Shown: positions 7,896 to 16,736, counted from the stretch's first letter. The stretch is 64,000 nt of DNA from WHSW01 sp963729075 (GCA_963729075.1 CAVSMU010000007.1:232845-296844), one strand, 5' to 3'. The notes: generated by a model from the letters alone, not told the origin. Numbers and translations are program-made.

Positions 7896-8434
7896 AGCGG
7901 CAGCTTCGAGCGCAGGCGCTGGGCGCCGACCAGCGCCCGCTCGGCGAAGCCGCCGCGCGGCGGGAACAGGCCGAGCTGGCGAGCAAGCTGGGAGAAGTCG
8001 TAGATCGCCTCGTAGCGCCAGATCAGCCCGTCGCGAAACTGCCAGACGTCGAAGCCCTTGACCTCGATCCGCTTCCCGGTGGCGGCGAACCCTGGCGGAT
8101 CGATCGGCCCGCTGTTGGTTCCGGTCATTTGCCAGGGAACGTAGGCGGCCAGTGAGTCGTCGGCGATCGCCGGCTCGCCCGGCTCGCTGAAGGTCAGGTC
8201 GGGGAAGGCCTGTACCGAGGTGCGCACGAAGTCGGCGACGCCTACGCGCCCCATCGCGGGCTCGGCAAGGGCCGGGTCGATCCAGATCACGTCCTCGTGG
8301 GCGCAGGCGGCGACCGCGGCCGCATCGCCCGAGTTCCACGCGGCCTCGTAGCGCTCGCCGAACTCCCGCAGCCATTCCATGCTCTCGATCGGCTCGGCGC
8401 CCTCGCCGATCCGCGTCCCGGTAGCAGCCTCCAT
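7892..8434 (-). CDS. SnoaL/NTF2-like polyketide-cyclase-fold protein
   Basis: This 180-aa protein has the NTF2-fold pattern: a long first helix MEWLREFGERYEAAWNSGDA, AACAHEDVIWIDPAL, a second helix DFVRTSVQAFPDL, then curved strands (SLAAYVPWQMTGTNSG, KRIEVKGFDVWQFRDGLIWRYEAIYD). SnoaL-like enzymes are cyclases or hydratases of small ligands; nothing here gives the substrate. Two ATGs lie 6 nt apart. The one at 8434 has GAGAGGAG at the ideal 7-nt distance and is preferred over 8440. It is convergent and stop-sharing with the LLM gene. Confidence 0.8.
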   Translation of the reverse strand: MEAATGTRIGEGAEPIESMEWLREFGERYEAAWNSGDAAAVAACAHEDVIWIDPALAEPAMGRVGVADFVRTSVQAFPDLTFSEPGEPAIADDSLAAYVPWQMTGTNSGPIDPPGFAATGKRIEVKGFDVWQFRDGLIWRYEAIYDFSQLARQLGLFPPRGGFAERALVGAQRLRSKLPL

Positions 8435-8465
8435 CGCCATTCTCCTCTCGTTCGCTCGCCCGAGC

Positions 8466-9536
8466 CTATCGCCGCGAGAGCCGCTCGAACAGGGTTCCGG
8501 CGGCGAGCACGAGCGCATCGCGGCCCGGGGCGCCGACGACCTGCAGCGAGCCCGCCGGACCGCCGACAGCCGCGGGCAGCGCGAGCGCCGGAGCGCCGAT
8601 GGCGTTGAACGGGACGGTGTAGCTGATCGCGCGCTCGCGCATGGTCAGCTCGTCGACGTCGGCCGGCGGGGGCGCCATTGGCACGGTCGGCGTCAGCAGG
8701 AGGTCGAAGCGCTCGAACAGCTCGTCGTACTGCTGGCGCAGCTCGTCGCGCCGGCGACAGGCCTCCCGGTAGTCGGCATCGGAAACGGCCAGGCAACGCT
8801 CGATCTTGGCCGCCACGTTCGCGCCGTAGCGCTCGCGATGCTCGGCGAAGATCGGCTCGTGAACCTCGGCCACCTCGCGCATGAAGCCGGGGTAGACGTC
8901 ACGGATGGAGGGAAGCGTGATCCGCTCGGGGCGATCGAGGTCGATGTCGCCCACGACTGCGATTCGCAGCTCGTCGAGCGAGTCGAGCCGGGCGGGCTCG
9001 AAGCCCGGCACGAGTGCCTCGGTGAGCTGGACGCAGACCCCGACGTCGCGCGCCATCGGCCCCGCCGTGTCGAAGCTCGGCGCCAGCGGGAAGCAGCCGT
9101 CCATCGGCACCAGGCCGTGGCTCGGCTTGAAGCCGACCACGCCGCACCAGGCGGCCGGGATCCTGATCGACCCGCCCGAGTCCGTCCCGAGCGCACCCTC
9201 AGCCAACCCGGCGGCGACCGCCGCAGCGCTGCCGCCGCTCGATCCGCCTGCGACCCGACCGGGGGCGGCGGGGTTTGGCACGTCGCCGAAGTGCGGGTTC
9301 TGCGACGTGATCCCGTACGCGAACTCGTGGAGGTTCGCCTTGCCGACGTTTGCCCAGCCGGCCGTCTCGAGCCGCGTCACGGCCTCGGCCGTGCGCGCCG
9401 GGACGTGGTCGCGAAAGACCAAGGAGCCATAGGTGGTGGTCAGCCCGGCGGTGTCGAAGAGGTCCTTGACCGCGAGTGCGCGGCCCTCGCCCGGCGACGG
9501 CGGGCGCGCGAGGAAGATCCCGGCGTTAGTCGACGT
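8466..9536 (-). CDS. Amidase (amidase-signature family), probable ACG start
   Basis: Amidase-signature hydrolases use a Ser-cisSer-Lys triad. The Gly/Ser loop GRVAGGSSGGSAAAVAAGL and GTDSGGSIRIPAAWCGVVGFKPSHG hold both serines, and the catalytic Lys lies in ALAVKDLFDTAG. That Lys lies upstream of the first usual start codon (TTG 9422), so the gene must begin earlier. The frame continues through AGIFLARPPSPGEG to an ACG at 9536 that overlaps the maoC stop by 11 nt, with AAGGCCGAGG just before it. No ATG, GTG or TTG exists in between. With ACG the product is 356 aa, a full short amidase. The substrate is unknown. Confidence 0.82.
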   Translation of the reverse strand, partial: TSTNAGIFLARPPSPGEGRALAVKDLFDTAGLTTTYGSLVFRDHVPARTAEAVTRLETAGWANVGKANLHEFAYGITSQNPHFGDVPNPAAPGRVAGGSSGGSAAAVAAGLAEGALGTDSGGSIRIPAAWCGVVGFKPSHGLVPMDGCFPLAPSFDTAGPMARDVGVCVQLTEALVPGFEPARLDSLDELRIAVVGDIDLDRPERITLPSIRDVYPGFMREVAEVHEPIFAEHRERYGANVAAKIERCLAVSDADYREACRRRDELRQQYDELFERFDLLLTPTVPMAPPPADVDELTMRERAISYTVPFNAIGAPALALPAAVGGPAGSLQVVGAPGRDALVLAAGTLFERLSRR

Positions 9537-10074
9537 CGGCCTCGGCCTTCGGCGAGTCGCCGCCGTCGGGGCGCTTCGGGATCAGCACCGCCCGCTTGAA
9601 CTCGGCGACCAGGGTCCCGTCCTGCTTGAAGACCCGCGTATGGACCCGGACGATGCCGCGGTCGGGCTTCGAGGTCGAGGGGCGCACATCGAGCACCTCC
9701 GACTCGCAGTAGAGCGTGTCACCGTGGAACACGGGCGCGGGGTGGGAGAGCTCCTCGGTCGCCAGGTTCGCGATCGCCTTTCCCGACACATCGGAGACCG
9801 ACATCCCCAGCGCAAGCGCGTAGACCAGGGGCCCGACGACGACGTTGCGGCCCTGTTGCGACTCGGACGCGTAGACGTCGTTGATGTGCAGCGGGTGGTG
9901 GTTCATCGTGATCAGGCAGAACAGATGGTCATCTGCCTCGGTCACGGTCTTCGCCGGCCAGTGCTTGTAGATCGCACCGACCTCGAACTCCTCGAGGTAG
10001 CGGCCGTAGGGGTGGGCACCGGAGGCCTCGCGCTCCGACTGGCCAGTTGAGAGGGTGTGGTCCGTGTCGTTCAT
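9526..10074 (-). CDS. MaoC-family enoyl-CoA hydratase (mesaconyl-CoA hydratase candidate)
   Basis: This 182-aa hot-dog-fold protein contains the hydratase motif region TVTEADDHLFCLITMNHHPLHIND, with the catalytic D/H pair, and VVVGPLVYALALG, VFHGDTLYCESEVLDVRPS. MaoC proteins of this size occur with ecm, mcl and mcd in actinobacterial EMC clusters, where they hydrate mesaconyl-C1-CoA to beta-methylmalyl-CoA. The presence of those genes in this window makes that role likely, though it is not proven. ATG at 10074; the 3' end overlaps the amidase. Confidence 0.85.
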   Translation of the reverse strand: MNDTDHTLSTGQSEREASGAHPYGRYLEEFEVGAIYKHWPAKTVTEADDHLFCLITMNHHPLHINDVYASESQQGRNVVVGPLVYALALGMSVSDVSGKAIANLATEELSHPAPVFHGDTLYCESEVLDVRPSTSKPDRGIVRVHTRVFKQDGTLVAEFKRAVLIPKRPDGGDSPKAEADVD

Positions 10075-10098
10075 CGGCGCGGCATCGTAGCGACGACG

Positions 10099-11190
10099 TC
10101 AGGCAAGGGTCGCATCGAGGCCCTCGAACCTACCGATGTCGTCGACCTCGGCGGCAACGGCGCGCTCGATCTCCGCGCCGAGCGGCGTGAACGGCTCCAT
10201 CGTCACCGCGAGCCGCCGCCCGCTACGCCTCGATGACCAGGTGCCGACGAACCGCCCATCGACGGTGACGGTCGGGCGGACGATCCCGCCGCCGGGGAGG
10301 ATCCGCTTGGCGTCCGCCTCCGAGACGGCGAAGTCGCGGCTCACGTAACCGAGGTTGTAGTTGTCGAACGCGCCCAGCAGGCGGACGACCGGCGAGCGCA
10401 AGCGCCGGCGAGCATCGCGGGTCTCCAGGAGCACCGCGTCGCCGGCGCGCCGCTCGCGCAGCCCGGAGGCGATCCGCTCGAGCCCGAGCCGGCAGTCGCG
10501 CAGCGGCAGCCCCGCCCAGCGTGCGAGGTCGCGCTCGGACGCCGGCCCGTACGCGCGGATGTAGCGGCGGGCGAGCTCGGCGAGCGAGTCCTCGCGCGAG
10601 CGCGTCTCGAGCTCGCCGAGCCAATCGTGCGTGCGTACGAGGCACGTCTGACCGCCCCGGTCGGGGCCGAGACAGAGCTCGCCGTCGAGGGTCGCCAGCA
10701 GCCACAGGTGGACCTTGAACTCCGCTGCGGCTTCGAACCCCTCGCGCTCGAGCCGCTCGGCCAGCTCGGTCCGGGTCAGGGGGCCGTCCTCGGCGACGGC
10801 CGAGTCCAGGACTGCGAGCGCCCGGTCCTGGGCGTTGCTGTCGAGGCCGAAGTCGGCGAGCCGCTTGCGCGACCACCGGACGATGATCGGCGCGAACAGG
10901 GGCACGATCCACCCGGCGTCCTCGGCCGGGACCAGGTGAACCGTCTTGCGCATCATCCAGGCGCGCAGGAGCGAGCGCTCCTCGGTCCGTGCCGCGTCGA
11001 CGTCCGCGGCCGTCAGTCCGCGGCCGCGGGCCCGGAACGCAAGCTTCGCCGCGCGCGGCTCCTGCGCCTGGATCGGCCCGGCAAGCCGCGCCACGTCCGC
11101 CGGGTGGCGCACGTCGGTCGGCCGGGCCAGCAGCTGCGCGGCGGCTCGCGCCCGCGCGAGCCCCCGCCGGTCGCTCCGTGGTCCGGCCAA
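10099..11190 (-). CDS. Winged-helix DNA-binding protein, AlkZ/YcaQ-like (HTH_42)
   Basis: This 363-aa protein matches the HTH_42 family that includes AlkZ/YcaQ DNA glycosylases, which unhook cross-links or bind DNA. Visible landmarks are the N-terminal RLAGPIQAQEPRAAKLAFRAR region with the Gln-rich active-site-like motif, RKTVHLVPAEDAGWIVP, and the C-terminal beta barrel ending VTVDGRFVGTWSSRRSG and LAVTMEPFTPLG. The start is TTG at 11190, one base after the stop of the SCP2-like gene; a longer frame antisense into that gene is not credible. It probably forms an operon with the two SCP2-like genes. Confidence 0.78.
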   Translation of the reverse strand: MAGPRSDRRGLARARAAAQLLARPTDVRHPADVARLAGPIQAQEPRAAKLAFRARGRGLTAADVDAARTEERSLLRAWMMRKTVHLVPAEDAGWIVPLFAPIIVRWSRKRLADFGLDSNAQDRALAVLDSAVAEDGPLTRTELAERLEREGFEAAAEFKVHLWLLATLDGELCLGPDRGGQTCLVRTHDWLGELETRSREDSLAELARRYIRAYGPASERDLARWAGLPLRDCRLGLERIASGLRERRAGDAVLLETRDARRRLRSPVVRLLGAFDNYNLGYVSRDFAVSEADAKRILPGGGIVRPTVTVDGRFVGTWSSRRSGRRLAVTMEPFTPLGAEIERAVAAEVDDIGRFEGLDATLA

Positions 11191-11191
11191 G

Positions 11192-11539
11192 CTAGCCGCG
11201 CTCGATCGCCTTGCCGAGCAGGCGCCGGACGCGGGGATCGCCCTCGACCTTGAGGTGGTCGGTGTAGAACGCGTCCTTCCAGTCGGCGAGCTCGCCCTCC
11301 TCCGCGAGCAGATTGAACATCGCGCGCGGAACCGAGAGCGTGATCCGGGCGTCGTCGGCCTCCCCCTCACTCACGTCGGGGCCCGGCACCTCGATCCGGA
11401 AGTGCTCCGAGCGCTGCGGGCCGGTGAGGCCGCCGCCGGTGAGCTCGAGCGCGGCCACCAGCTTCAAGCCCGCCAGCGCCGGGACCTGCGCCTGGAACCG
11501 CTGAACGGCGACGATGATCAGCTCGCTGGTCGGGGCCAA
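11192..11539 (-). CDS. SCP2-like sterol/lipid carrier domain protein (copy 2)
   Basis: This 115-aa single-domain protein is paralogous to its upstream neighbour. Both share AVxRxQxxVPAL(A)xLKLVxxLE, an EVPGPxxSxGxxDDxR segment, S-VPRxxFNxL and a C-terminal KVEGDPxxxRLxGxxI. The pattern (buried strand pairs and KVEGDP before the last helix) is that of SCP2-type lipid-carrier domains, where the last helix closes a hydrophobic tunnel. The role is unknown; location next to an AlkZ-like gene gives no clear clue. Confidence 0.7.
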   Translation of the reverse strand: MAPTSELIIVAVQRFQAQVPALAGLKLVAALELTGGGLTGPQRSEHFRIEVPGPDVSEGEADDARITLSVPRAMFNLLAEEGELADWKDAFYTDHLKVEGDPRVRRLLGKAIERG

Positions 11540-11558
11540 GGCCGGTCGCTCCGGACGC

Positions 11559-11924
11559 TCAGCGGGAGCGCCGCAGCGCTCCGCGCGCCTCGGTGCGGGC
11601 GATCACCTGGCCGACGAGCCTCTGGATGTTCGGATCGCCCTCGACCTTGACGTGCCCGAGGTCGTACGCGTCATGCCAGTGCTTGATCGTCCCGTCGGCG
11701 ACCAACTCGTTGAAGTGCGAGCGCGGAACCGAGACGTGGACGCGCTCGTCGTCGCCGAAGCCCTTCGAGATCTTCGGCCCCGGAAGCTCGACGCGGTACG
11801 GCTGCACGTCGCCACGGGCGCGAATCTCGAGGCCGAATACCAGCTTCAGCTTCGCCAGGGCCGGGACCTCCTCCTGGAGGCGCTCGACGGCGGTGCGGAT
11901 CATCTCGGCCGTGCTCGTCGCCAC
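11559..11924 (-). CDS. SCP2-like sterol/lipid carrier domain protein (copy 1)
   Basis: This 121-aa protein is the first of two tandem SCP2-like paralogs. It has MATSTAEMIRTAVERLQEEV, LKLVFGLEIRARGDVQPYRVELPGP, VHVSVPRSHFNELVADGTIKHWHDAY and KVEGDPNIQRLVGQVI. A basic tail (RGALRRSR) is specific to this copy. The gap to the second copy is 19 nt and to the upstream SDR 9 nt, indicating one transcript. Confidence 0.7.
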   Translation of the reverse strand: MATSTAEMIRTAVERLQEEVPALAKLKLVFGLEIRARGDVQPYRVELPGPKISKGFGDDERVHVSVPRSHFNELVADGTIKHWHDAYDLGHVKVEGDPNIQRLVGQVIARTEARGALRRSR

Positions 11925-11933
11925 GTCGCGTTT

Positions 11934-12599
11934 CTACCAGGGAATCGGCTCGCGGTTGCGGAAGAACCCGCCGCTCGGCACGTCGTCCGCCATGGTCGCG
12001 AGCCAGACGGCCGTGTCGGCGCCCTCCTCGACCGATCGCGGCGCGCGCGAGCCGCCCATGTCCGTGCGCACCCATCCCGGGCAGATCGAGTTGACGCTGA
12101 TTTTTGGCTCGTCGACCGCGAGTGTCCGCGTCAGCGCGTTCAGGGCGCTCTTCGAGAGCCGGTAGGCGGTGTGCCCGCCGTCCATCTCAGCGAGCTGTCC
12201 GGCGCCGCTGGAGACGTTGACGATCCGGGGCGACGCGCTGCTGCGCAGCAACGGAAGCGACGCCTGGATCAGCCGCCAGGGGCCGAAGATGTTGGTCTCG
12301 AGCACCTCGTGCGCCTCATCGAGGTCGTAGTCGGCCGCGCCCGTGGGGTCGCCGTAGATGCCGGCGTTGTTGACGAGCACGTCGAGCGAGCCCGGGTTCG
12401 CCTCGATCCCGGCGATCGCCGCGCCGACGCTGTCGGGGTCCCGGACATCGAGCCGCAGCGGGATGAGGTTCTCGTCCGCGACCACCTCGCCCGGGTTGCG
12501 CGCCCCGGCGAGCACGGTGAACCCGTGGTCGCGCACCAGCTGCCGGGCGATCTCACGGCCGATACCGCGATTCGCCCCCGTGACCAGGGCGACGCTCAG
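11934..12599 (-). CDS. Short-chain dehydrogenase/reductase, probable CTG start
   Basis: This is an NAD(P)-dependent Rossmann enzyme of carbonyl-reductase type. It has the cofactor motif TGANRGIG, LVNNAGIYG, the catalytic Ser in VSSGAGQL and YRLSK as the Tyr-Lys pair, then ICPGWVRTDMGG. The usual start codon farthest upstream (GTG 12536) would delete the TGANRGIG motif. The frame runs on to SVALVTGANRGIG, and the only plausible initiator is CTG at 12599, which overlaps the TGA of the acyl-CoA dehydrogenase (CTGA) and lies 7 nt after GAGAGGA. This gives 221 aa. The substrate is unknown. Confidence 0.82.
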   Translation of the reverse strand: MSVALVTGANRGIGREIARQLVRDHGFTVLAGARNPGEVVADENLIPLRLDVRDPDSVGAAIAGIEANPGSLDVLVNNAGIYGDPTGAADYDLDEAHEVLETNIFGPWRLIQASLPLLRSSASPRIVNVSSGAGQLAEMDGGHTAYRLSKSALNALTRTLAVDEPKISVNSICPGWVRTDMGGSRAPRSVEEGADTAVWLATMADDVPSGGFFRNREPIPW

Positions 12600-13792
12600 A
12601 TCTTGTTCCTCTCGAGCAGCTTTCGGCCGATCACCATCTTCTGGATCTCGGAGGTGCCCTCGCCGATCAGAAGCAGCGGCGCATCGCGGTAGATGCGCTC
12701 GATCTCGTATTCCTTGGAGTAGCCGTAGCCGCCGTGAATTCGGAGTGCCTCCTCGGCGTTCTCCTTCGCGGCCTCAGAAGCGAACAGCTTCGCCATCCCG
12801 GCCTCGATATCCGATCGCTGGCCGGCATCCTTCATCCGCGCTGCCTTCATCGTCAGCAGGCGCGCCGCCTCGACGCGAGTGCCCATCTCGGCGAGCTTGA
12901 AGGTGATCGCCTGGTGCTGGGCGATCGGCTTGCCGAAGGTCTTGCGCTCCTGGCTGTAGCGCAGCGCCAGCTCGAGGGAGCGCTGGGCTACGCCGACGCC
13001 TCGCGCGGCGACGTTGACACGGCCGAGCTCGAGCGCGTCCATCATCTGCTTGAAGCCCTCGCCGATGCCGTCGCGACCGCCAAGGACGTGGTCGTCGTCG
13101 ACCTTGAAGCCGTCGAAAACGAGCTCCGTCGACTCGACGCCCTTGTAGCCCATCTTCTTGATCTTCGGCGGGATCGTCAGCCCAGGGACCTCGGACTGGC
13201 CAGGCTCCTTCTCGCAGATGAAGCAGGTCATACCCCGGTAGGGCGGGTCGGCCTTCGGATCGGTCTTCACCAGCACGAAGACGAGCCCCGAGCGCAGCCC
13301 GTTGGTGACCCACATCTTCTGGCCGTTGATCTCCCAGCCGCCGTCGACCTCGGTCGCGGTCGACTTGATGCCCTGGACGTCCGAGCCGACCTCCGGCTCC
13401 GACAGCGAGAAGGCGCCGCGAACCTCGCCGGTCGCCATCCTCGGCAGGTAGAGGTCCCTCTGCTCGTCGGTACCGAACTTCATCAACAGGTAGGAGCCGA
13501 TGAAATGCGTGTTGACGACGCCGGAGATCGAGATCCAGCCGCGCGAGAGCTCCTCGACGATCATCGCGTACGTCGTCATGTCGAGGCCCATCCCGCCGTA
13601 CTCCTCCGGGATCGTCACGCCGAACAGGCCGAGCTCCTTCATGTGCTCGACGATCGCCTCGGGGAACTTGTCCTCGTGGTCGAACTCCTCCGCGACGGGG
13701 ATGATCTCGTTGTCGACGAACTGGCGCACCATCTCGGTGATCGCCTTCTGCTCGTCCGTCTTCTCCTGATAGGTCGCGGTGGCTACGGCCAT
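12596..13792 (-). CDS. mcd: Acyl-CoA dehydrogenase, methylsuccinyl-CoA dehydrogenase candidate
   Basis: This 398-aa FAD-dependent acyl-CoA dehydrogenase has the FAD/acyl loops AFSLSEPEVGSDVQGIKSTA and WVTNG, RKTFGKPIAQHQAITFKLAEM, and the catalytic Glu in IGEGTSEIQKMVIG. The distinctive segments DNEIIPVAEEFDHEDKFP, SISGVVNTHFIGSYLL and GYKGVESTELVFDGF recall the dehydrogenase encoded in Streptomyces EMC clusters, which oxidises methylsuccinyl-CoA to mesaconyl-CoA. With ecm, maoC and mcl nearby this role is likely; a general short-chain function is the alternative. ATG 13792 has AGGAG close upstream; the longer frame is spurious. Confidence 0.85.
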   Translation of the reverse strand: MAVATATYQEKTDEQKAITEMVRQFVDNEIIPVAEEFDHEDKFPEAIVEHMKELGLFGVTIPEEYGGMGLDMTTYAMIVEELSRGWISISGVVNTHFIGSYLLMKFGTDEQRDLYLPRMATGEVRGAFSLSEPEVGSDVQGIKSTATEVDGGWEINGQKMWVTNGLRSGLVFVLVKTDPKADPPYRGMTCFICEKEPGQSEVPGLTIPPKIKKMGYKGVESTELVFDGFKVDDDHVLGGRDGIGEGFKQMMDALELGRVNVAARGVGVAQRSLELALRYSQERKTFGKPIAQHQAITFKLAEMGTRVEAARLLTMKAARMKDAGQRSDIEAGMAKLFASEAAKENAEEALRIHGGYGYSKEYEIERIYRDAPLLLIGEGTSEIQKMVIGRKLLERNKI

Positions 13793-13847
13793 GGCTCCTG
13801 TCGTTCGAGGTCTGGTCGTTCCGCGCGCGGAGGATACTGCGGGAGCG

Positions 13848-14264
13848 ATGAGCGACAACCTGGAGCTGGTGCTCCGCCTGCGGGAGGCGTTCGGGGCTGA
13901 CCCGGACGCGGGCGCCGCCGGGGATCGATTGATCGAGGTCATTCGACCGGTCGCCGACCCGGAGCTGCGGTCTCGGCTGAGCGGTGGCGCGATCACCACC
14001 GAGTACGCCGGGATCGAGGGCCTGCGCCGGGGCTGGGACGACTTCCTGCGCTCGTTCGAGAGCGTGCGGATCCAGTTCGAGGACATCATCGAGGTGGGCG
14101 ACGCCGTGGTAGTCGACCTCGTCACCGTGATCGGGGTCCCCAGGGGGACCGAGCTCGAAGTCGAGCAGCCCGCAGCGGCGATCTTCGAGTTCGACGGCGA
14201 GCGCCTGGTCAGGGTCGAGCTCCACCTGGACCGCGACGAGGCACTCCGCCGCGCCGCCGGCTAG
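13848..14264 (+). CDS. SnoaL/NTF2-like protein
   Basis: This 138-aa protein has the NTF2-fold order: helix NLELVLRLREAFG, helix GDRLIEVIRPVADPELRS, GIEGLRRGWDDFLRSFESVRIQFEDIIEVGDAVVVDLVTVIGV and the final strands AAIFEFDGERLVRVELHLD. The ATG at 13848 has GGGAG 2 nt before it. It is divergent from the acyl-CoA dehydrogenase and ends 17 nt before lemA. The ligand is unknown. Confidence 0.78.
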   Translation: MSDNLELVLRLREAFGADPDAGAAGDRLIEVIRPVADPELRSRLSGGAITTEYAGIEGLRRGWDDFLRSFESVRIQFEDIIEVGDAVVVDLVTVIGVPRGTELEVEQPAAAIFEFDGERLVRVELHLDRDEALRRAAG

Positions 14265-14281
14265 GGGATACTGCGCACGAC

Positions 14282-14875
14282 TTGACCATCGTCGCGATCG
14301 CAATCGTGGTGGGCGTCATCGTGGTCGCCGGCTTCGTCTGGCTGATGTACAACCGGCTCGTCGGACTGCGGCTCAACGTCGACAACAGCTGGGCGCAGAT
14401 CGACGTCGCCCTCAAGCGCCGCCACGACCTGATCCCCAACCTCGTCGAAGCCGTGCGCGGCTACGCGTCACACGAGCGCGAGACGCTCGAGCGGGTGACC
14501 GAGGCGCGCGGGGACGCGGTCGCGGATCAGCGCGCGGGTGCGGGGCCGGAGCGACAGGGACGCGCCGAGGGCGTCCTCGGCGCCCGCCTGGGTCGGCTGC
14601 TGGTCACCGCCGAGGCGTATCCGGACCTCAAGGCGAGCCGCAACTTCACCGAGCTCGCCGACGACCTCGGGGAGGCCGAGGACCAGATCCAGATCACCCG
14701 CCGCGTCTACAACGACACCGTCCAGACCTACAACACCCAGGTCCAGGTATTCCCGGCGGTGCTGGTCGCGAAGGCGTTCGGCTTCGCCCCGCGGGAGTTC
14801 TTCCAGATCCGCGAGGCCGAGGCCGAGGCTCCGGCCGTGACGATCCCCGCCGGCCCCGCCGGGGGCGAGACGTAG
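14282..14875 (+). CDS. lemA: LemA-family membrane protein
   Basis: This 197-aa protein has one N-terminal transmembrane helix (residues 2-22, IVAIAIVVGVIVVAGFVWLM) followed by the LemA hallmark NRLVGLRLNVDNSWAQIDVALKRRHDLIPNLVEAV and the helical repeat (SHERETLERVTEAR ... NFTELADDLGEAEDQIQITRRVYNDTVQTYN). The conserved C-terminal FGF...FFQIREAE is present. LemA proteins form antiparallel helical bundles of unknown mechanism. Pairing with the downstream DUF2207 gene (2-nt gap) is a recurrent arrangement. The start is TTG 14282. Confidence 0.88.
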   Translation: MTIVAIAIVVGVIVVAGFVWLMYNRLVGLRLNVDNSWAQIDVALKRRHDLIPNLVEAVRGYASHERETLERVTEARGDAVADQRAGAGPERQGRAEGVLGARLGRLLVTAEAYPDLKASRNFTELADDLGEAEDQIQITRRVYNDTVQTYNTQVQVFPAVLVAKAFGFAPREFFQIREAEAEAPAVTIPAGPAGGET

Positions 14876-14877
14876 CG

Positions 14878-16710
14878 ATGGCGCGCCGGGGGATCGCGGC
14901 GGCGGCGCTCGCTGCGCTGGCGCTCGTCGCGGCGCCCGCCGCCGCGGCGGCGAAGGAGGCGAAGGTCACCGACGCCGACGTGCGGCTGCGCCTGGCACCA
15001 GACGCCAGCCTGCTCGTCAACGAGCGGCTGACCTTCGACTACGACGGCGACTTTCAGGCTTCCTACCGCGAGCTGGAGCTCAACTTCGGCGAGCGGATCG
15101 GCGACATCGCCGTGTCGGAGCCCGGCGGACCGCAGTACCGGCCGGGCGGCTGCGCCCAGCTCGGCTGCTTCGATCCGTTCCCGAACCGGTTCGGGGTCGC
15201 GGAGCTCCCGGACGGGGTGCGCATCGTCTGGCACCACAAGGCGTCCGACGAAGAGCGCACGTTCGACATCTCCTACCGCGTCATCGACGCGGTCGTCGCC
15301 TACGACGACGTGCTCGACGTGCGGTGGCAGGTGTGGGGGTCGGAATGGGACCAGCGGCTGCCCGAGCTGACCGCGAGCCTCGCCGATCCCGCGCTCGACC
15401 CCGACGACGAGCGCTACCGCGTCTGGGGCTACCCGCGCGAGGTGCAGAGCGGAGAGACCGAGCGCGACCCGGGCGTGGCGCGGCTGACCGCCACCGACAT
15501 CCCCGCCGGCCAGTTCGTCGAGATGCGCGTGCTGGTGCCCCGCACGCCGGGCCAGAACGTGAGTGCCGCCCGCGTGAAGGAGGGCGACGGGCTCGGGAAG
15601 ATCCTCGCCGAGGAGGGGGCAAAGGACGACGACTACCGCTACTCGTGGGCGCGCCTCGAGCGGTTCCTGGGCGAGAACGCCCCGCTGCTGTCGCTGATCG
15701 TCGCCGCGCTGGCGCTGGGGTTCCTCGCGGTGCTCTGGCTGCGTGCGCGTGAGCGCCCGACCTCGGTGCCAAAGTACCTCCCCGGCCCGCCCGACGACGC
15801 GACGTCGCCCGCGCTCGCCTACGCGCTTGCCGAGGAGGGCGAGGACTCCACCGACACCGTGCTCGCGACCCTGCTCGACCTCGTCGATCGCGGTTACTAC
15901 GACGTCTCCTCGGCGACGACCGAGGACGAGAAGCTCGACCTCGCGATCACGAAGAGTGAGCAGCGGCCCGCCGACGGCGAGCTCGCCACGCACGAGCGGA
16001 TCACGCTCTCGTTCTTCGACGAGCTGATCGACGACAAGACCGTGGCCCTCAGCGAGATGAAGGACCTCGTCCCCAAGCACGATTCGGGCTGGCGTGCCCG
16101 CTGGACGACGATGACCAACGCCCTCGACGAGGTCGAGGGCGGCGAGCTGGAATGGGATCGAAGCTACGCCGGCTGGGAGCTGGTCGCGCTGCTGCCGGTC
16201 GGCGCCGCGTTCGTCCTGCTCGCGATCGCGTCGGTCGAGGTGCGCGGCAACCTGATCTGGCCGCTGGTGATCGGGATCCCGACCTGCCTCGCGCTGCTCG
16301 TCTATCCGTCGAAGAACCTCAAGCGCCTCAGCGCCAAGAGCAGGGAGCGAAACGCGAGCTGGAAGGCGTTCGCCCGCTGGACGGACGACTTCCCCCGCCT
16401 CGACGACGACCCGCCGGCGACCCTGGCGCTCTGGAAGCGGATCCTCGTCTACGCCGTCGCCTTCGGGACCGCCGAGCGGATGATCGAGTCGGGCCGGATC
16501 CCGGCACCGGTCACCGCGGAGGCGACCAGCGGGGCGGGCTGGAGCGCGTACGCGTTCACCGGCAGCACGTTCCACTCGCTCGACGGCTCGAGCTTCGGCT
16601 CGAGCTTCTCGTCGCACGTGGCGCCGGAGTCCTCGTCCTCGGGAGGCGGCGGCGGCTTCTCGGGCGGTGGAGGCGGAGCCTCGGGCGGCGGTGGCGGGGG
16701 GTCGTGGTAG
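14878..16710 (+). CDS. DUF2207 domain membrane protein
   Basis: This 610-aa protein has a signal peptide (residues 1-25, ending AAAAKEA) and an extracellular DUF2207 beta domain (25-265, with RLRLAPDASLLVNERLTFDYDG). A transmembrane helix follows near 280-300 (LSLIVAALALGFLAVLWL), then a cytoplasmic winged-helix-like segment (PALAYALAEEGEDSTDTVLATLLDLVDRGYYDV). Two further helices lie at about 435-475. The tail is Ser- then Gly-rich and ends in GGGGSW. It is the partner of lemA; the pair is of unknown function at the cell envelope. Confidence 0.85.
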   Translation: MARRGIAAAALAALALVAAPAAAAAKEAKVTDADVRLRLAPDASLLVNERLTFDYDGDFQASYRELELNFGERIGDIAVSEPGGPQYRPGGCAQLGCFDPFPNRFGVAELPDGVRIVWHHKASDEERTFDISYRVIDAVVAYDDVLDVRWQVWGSEWDQRLPELTASLADPALDPDDERYRVWGYPREVQSGETERDPGVARLTATDIPAGQFVEMRVLVPRTPGQNVSAARVKEGDGLGKILAEEGAKDDDYRYSWARLERFLGENAPLLSLIVAALALGFLAVLWLRARERPTSVPKYLPGPPDDATSPALAYALAEEGEDSTDTVLATLLDLVDRGYYDVSSATTEDEKLDLAITKSEQRPADGELATHERITLSFFDELIDDKTVALSEMKDLVPKHDSGWRARWTTMTNALDEVEGGELEWDRSYAGWELVALLPVGAAFVLLAIASVEVRGNLIWPLVIGIPTCLALLVYPSKNLKRLSAKSRERNASWKAFARWTDDFPRLDDDPPATLALWKRILVYAVAFGTAERMIESGRIPAPVTAEATSGAGWSAYAFTGSTFHSLDGSSFGSSFSSHVAPESSSSGGGGGFSGGGGGASGGGGGGSW

Positions 16711-16736
16711 AGGCGGCCCCGCGCCCGCGCCCGCCC

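Noticed and set aside
6855..8375. 506-residue minus-strand open frame opposite the LLM oxidoreductase
   Set aside because: Low-complexity RRR/GRA composition and no domain; the LLM gene explains the region.
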